Of a stretch of 64,000 nt of DNA, positions 61,749 to 64,000 are shown piece by piece; the stretch's first letter is position 1; each line of letters opens with the position of its first letter. A model generated the notes under the pieces. The model worked only from the letters and a program-made list of their open reading frames with translations, made no database searches and was not told the origin of the DNA. This DNA comes from Arcticibacter sp. Lineage in GTDB: Bacteria; Bacteroidota; Bacteroidia; 2-12-FULL-35-15. A program made the position numbers and the translations under genes. The stretch is taken from positions 1 through 64,000 of the forward strand of contig JAJNQB010000019.1 in assembly GCA_021155045.1 (NCBI GenBank), read 5' to 3'.

Positions 61749-63290
61749 TTATATTTTATTTTTTTCCATAAAAGTATTTAACCGAGAAACGATTTCATCT
61801 TTTCCTAATAACTCAACAATCTCAAACAAAGCTGGTCCGCCACCAACTCCGCTTATGCTTACTCTGAATAACTGCATTACTTGTCCGGCACCCAAACCTA
61901 ACTTTTCGGCAGTTGCTTTAAATGTTGTTTCTGTTTCGGCAGCAGTAAAATTATTTAATCCATTAAATGCAGTAGCAACTTCTTTTATGAAATCTATTGT
62001 TTGTTCGTTTAGTCGTTTCTTTAATACTTCTGCATCGTACGCTGTTGGCGCAATAAAAAAGTAAATAGCATTATCCCAAAATTCTGTAATGAAATGAGCT
62101 TTTTCTTTTACCAAACGACAAACTCCTTCAATGAATTTTTTTGACTTTTGACTTTCTCCTTTTAACTTTTCTTCTAACAAAGGCATGAACAAAGTCGCCA
62201 GCTCCGAATCTGATTTAGCCCTTAAGTATTGTTGATTAAACCATTTTGTTTTTTCGGGATCAAATTTAGCCCCTGATTTATTTACACGTTCAAAGGAAAA
62301 TAAATTAATCAATTCTTCTTTGCTCATGATTTCTTGGTTTCCTCCAGGATTCCAACCCAACAAGGCTAACATATTTATAAACGCTTCAGGAAAAAATCCG
62401 CTTTCGCGATAACCAACATAGCTTTCTTTTGTTCTTTCATCAAACCAGTTTAATGGAAACATTGGTAATCCAGATTTATCACGCTTGCTTAATTTTCCAT
62501 TTCCATCAGGCTTTAAAATTAATGGCAAATGAGCTAACAATGGCATTTTTTCTTCTAATCCTAAATAGCGGTAAATTAAAATATGCGCAGGGGCAGATGG
62601 CAACCATTCTTCTCCGCGTACAGCATGAGAAATTTCCATTTCAATATCATCTACAATATGTGCTAAATGATAGGTTGGCATTCCATCACTCTTCAACAAT
62701 ACTTTATCATCTACTTGTGTTGAATTTACAACAACCCATCCACGAATAATGTCATGAAAACGAATTTCTTCATTGCGCGGAACTTTTAAACGAATTACAT
62801 AAGGCGTTCCTGCATCCATTAATTTTTTTACTTCGTCTTCAGATAACGTTAATGAATTACGCATCGTTTGGCGTGTAACCGAATTGTATTGTGGAGCAAC
62901 CACTTTTGCTGCTTCCAATCTTTTACGCATTGCATCTAATTCTTCAGAAGTATCAAAAGCGTAATAAGCATTGCCACTTGCAATTAATTGTTCGGCATAT
63001 TTTTTATAAATTCCTAATTCTTTTCTTTCGCTTTGGCGATAAGGCGCATGTGGACCATCTCCAAAACCTACACCCTCGTTCGGCTCAATACCGCACCATT
63101 TTAAAGCATTGATAATATACTCTTCGGCACCATTCACATATCGTGTTTGGTCTGTATCTTCGATACGTAAAATAAAATCTCCGTTATTTTTTTTTGCAAA
63201 TAAATAACAAAACAATGCTGTGCGAACACCTCCCATGTGTAAACCACCTGTTGGGCTTGGTGCAAAACGTAAACGAACTCTTCTTTCCAT
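61749..63290 (-). CDS. gltX: Glutamyl-tRNA synthetase
   Basis: Charges tRNA-Glu (and possibly tRNA-Gln) with glutamate. The 513-residue protein has the class I HIGH-type motif in RFAPSPTGGLHMGGVRTALF, RIEDTDQTRYV, and the KMSKS-equivalent GKLSKRDKSG (near residue 255). It also has the family GMPTYHLAHIVDD and RGEEWLPSAPAH. The C-terminal anticodon-binding domain is complete. A TAAATTTG element lies 16 bases upstream. It heads a four-gene minus-strand run down to the CWC protein. Confidence 0.96.
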   Translation of the reverse strand: MERRVRLRFAPSPTGGLHMGGVRTALFCYLFAKKNNGDFILRIEDTDQTRYVNGAEEYIINALKWCGIEPNEGVGFGDGPHAPYRQSERKELGIYKKYAEQLIASGNAYYAFDTSEELDAMRKRLEAAKVVAPQYNSVTRQTMRNSLTLSEDEVKKLMDAGTPYVIRLKVPRNEEIRFHDIIRGWVVVNSTQVDDKVLLKSDGMPTYHLAHIVDDIEMEISHAVRGEEWLPSAPAHILIYRYLGLEEKMPLLAHLPLILKPDGNGKLSKRDKSGLPMFPLNWFDERTKESYVGYRESGFFPEAFINMLALLGWNPGGNQEIMSKEELINLFSFERVNKSGAKFDPEKTKWFNQQYLRAKSDSELATLFMPLLEEKLKGESQKSKKFIEGVCRLVKEKAHFITEFWDNAIYFFIAPTAYDAEVLKKRLNEQTIDFIKEVATAFNGLNNFTAAETETTFKATAEKLGLGAGQVMQLFRVSISGVGGGPALFEIVELLGKDEIVSRLNTFMEKNKI

Positions 63291-63306
63291 AAAGTTAAAA
63301 TGTCTG

Positions 63307-63314
63307 CAAATTTA
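63307..63314 (-). promoter_or_regulatory. Bacteroidota -7 element (TAAATTTG) of gltX
   Basis: TAAATTTG on the minus strand matches TAnnTTTG, 16 bases before the gltX ATG. Confidence 0.45.
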
Positions 63315-63378
63315 ATGAAACTATTGAATTAAGGGCTTAAAATTGGAGCCAGAGTAAAGAAATCTTAGTTCTTTTAAC

Positions 63379-64000
63379 TTATTTTGTGAAGTCGATATTC
63401 CTTTTTAAACCACTGAATTTGGTTCGTTTTACAGCAGAGTTTTTAAATATGCGATTAAAGGTTTCTTGTGTTAATTCTTGCCAATCGCTTTTTGTCATTT
63501 CAAGCAATTCTGAATTAGGGTTAAACATTTTTTCGTTATGTGGTTTCGAAAAACTATTCCAAGGACAAACATCTTGGCAAATATCACAGCCAAACATCCA
63601 ATCATTAAATTTGCCTTTTACTTCATCAGGAATTGCTTCTTTTAATTCAATTGTAAAATACGAAATGCATTTGCTTCCATCAACAACATAAGGTTCTACA
63701 ATAGCATCTGTTGGGCATGCGTCAATACATTTGGTACAGGTTCCACAATAATCTTTTATTTCAGTATCATATTCTAAATCTAAATCAACAATTAATTCTG
63801 CTATAAAGAAAAAAGAGCCACTCTGTTTGTTTATTAAATTCGAATTTTTACCAATCCAACCTAAACCGCTTTTTTTTGCCCATACTTTATCCATTACAGG
63901 AGCAGAATCAACAAAAACACGTCCATCAACATCTCCAATGTTTTCTTTTATAAAATTTAAAAGTTGATTGAGCTTTTCTTTTATCACGAAATGGTAATCT
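63379..64000 (-). CDS. queG: Epoxyqueuosine reductase, N-terminus cut off by window edge
   Basis: The C-terminal ~206 residues of QueG, which reduces epoxyqueuosine to queuosine in tRNA. The frame remains open to base 64000 (DYHFVIKEKLNQLLNFI), so the normal start lies outside; a GTG at 63985-63987 is not the true start. Visible parts: GRVFVDSAPVMDKVWAKKSG, GLGWIGKNSNLI, and two [4Fe-4S] sets, CGTCTKCIDACPTDA and CDICQDVCPWNSF. The full protein is usually ~310 residues, and it lacks only the first third here. Confidence 0.93.
   Translation of the reverse strand, partial: DYHFVIKEKLNQLLNFIKENIGDVDGRVFVDSAPVMDKVWAKKSGLGWIGKNSNLINKQSGSFFFIAELIVDLDLEYDTEIKDYCGTCTKCIDACPTDAIVEPYVVDGSKCISYFTIELKEAIPDEVKGKFNDWMFGCDICQDVCPWNSFSKPHNEKMFNPNSELLEMTKSDWQELTQETFNRIFKNSAVKRTKFSGLKRNIDFTK

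Overview
This AT-rich window reads as chromosome of a Bacteroidota bacterium. Four things point there. Several proteins end in a type IX secretion (T9SS) sorting domain. The respiratory chain uses alternative complex III (act genes) followed directly by cox genes. Many genes have a TAnnTTTG promoter element and no clear Shine-Dalgarno sequence. Several families are typical of the phylum (IPExxxVDY next to pyruvate kinase, OMP_b-brl_3 TonB receptor, PIN-PhoH, Reg_prop/Y_Y_Y sensors). Species cannot be read from the sequence. Most of the window is housekeeping; I see no prophage, insertion sequence or CRISPR array.

Layout. 1-720: start of a truncated gene and an array of 21-bp tandem repeats. 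720-5856: two T9SS cargo proteins, one a pentaheme cytochrome. 5958-8715: gpsA and lysS. 8842-13700: phosphoglucose/phosphomannose isomerase, a conserved small protein, purD, and a 3-hydroxyanthranilate dioxygenase/aldehyde dehydrogenase pair. 14495-17494: M42 peptidase, pyruvate kinase and an IPExxxVDY protein. 17617-21504: small lipoprotein, ferritin, ppx and ppk. 21632-31602: a sensor/phosphatase operon (below). 31759-35228: PhoH-PIN, rfaE2, a flippase-like membrane protein and panD. 35593-38737: lipoprotein and a histidine kinase/response regulator pair. 39477-50864: actABCDEF-coxBA. 51762-51835: tRNA-Cys. 51942-58700: T9SS protein and a LytS/LytTR two-component pair. 58702-63290: CWC protein, folB, TonB-dependent receptor, gltX. 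63379-64000: partial queG.

The most unusual part is 21632-31602. Five consecutive open reading frames (one a fusion of two, so six sensor modules) encode envelope sensors: four TPR modules, one multi-pass membrane protein with GldL-like HWPGAG hairpins, and one lipoprotein with propeller repeats and a Y_Y_Y domain. Each module has a membrane span and then the same cytoplasmic coiled coil ending in EKQKEI(I/L)DSIxYAKRIQ..(L/I)LP.E.YI. In single-chain Bacteroidota sensor-phosphatases this segment is the linker just before a SpoIIE/PP2C domain. Here every module stops shortly after it, and one free-standing SpoIIE catalytic domain, beginning exactly where the sensors end, is the last gene before a terminator. 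I read this as a split, many-sensors-to-one-phosphatase signalling system. The architecture is seen directly; the shared docking is inference.

Several dispersed repeat families also occur (276-294, 10261-10288, 35280-35490), and related palindromic pieces appear in frame inside two of the sensor genes.
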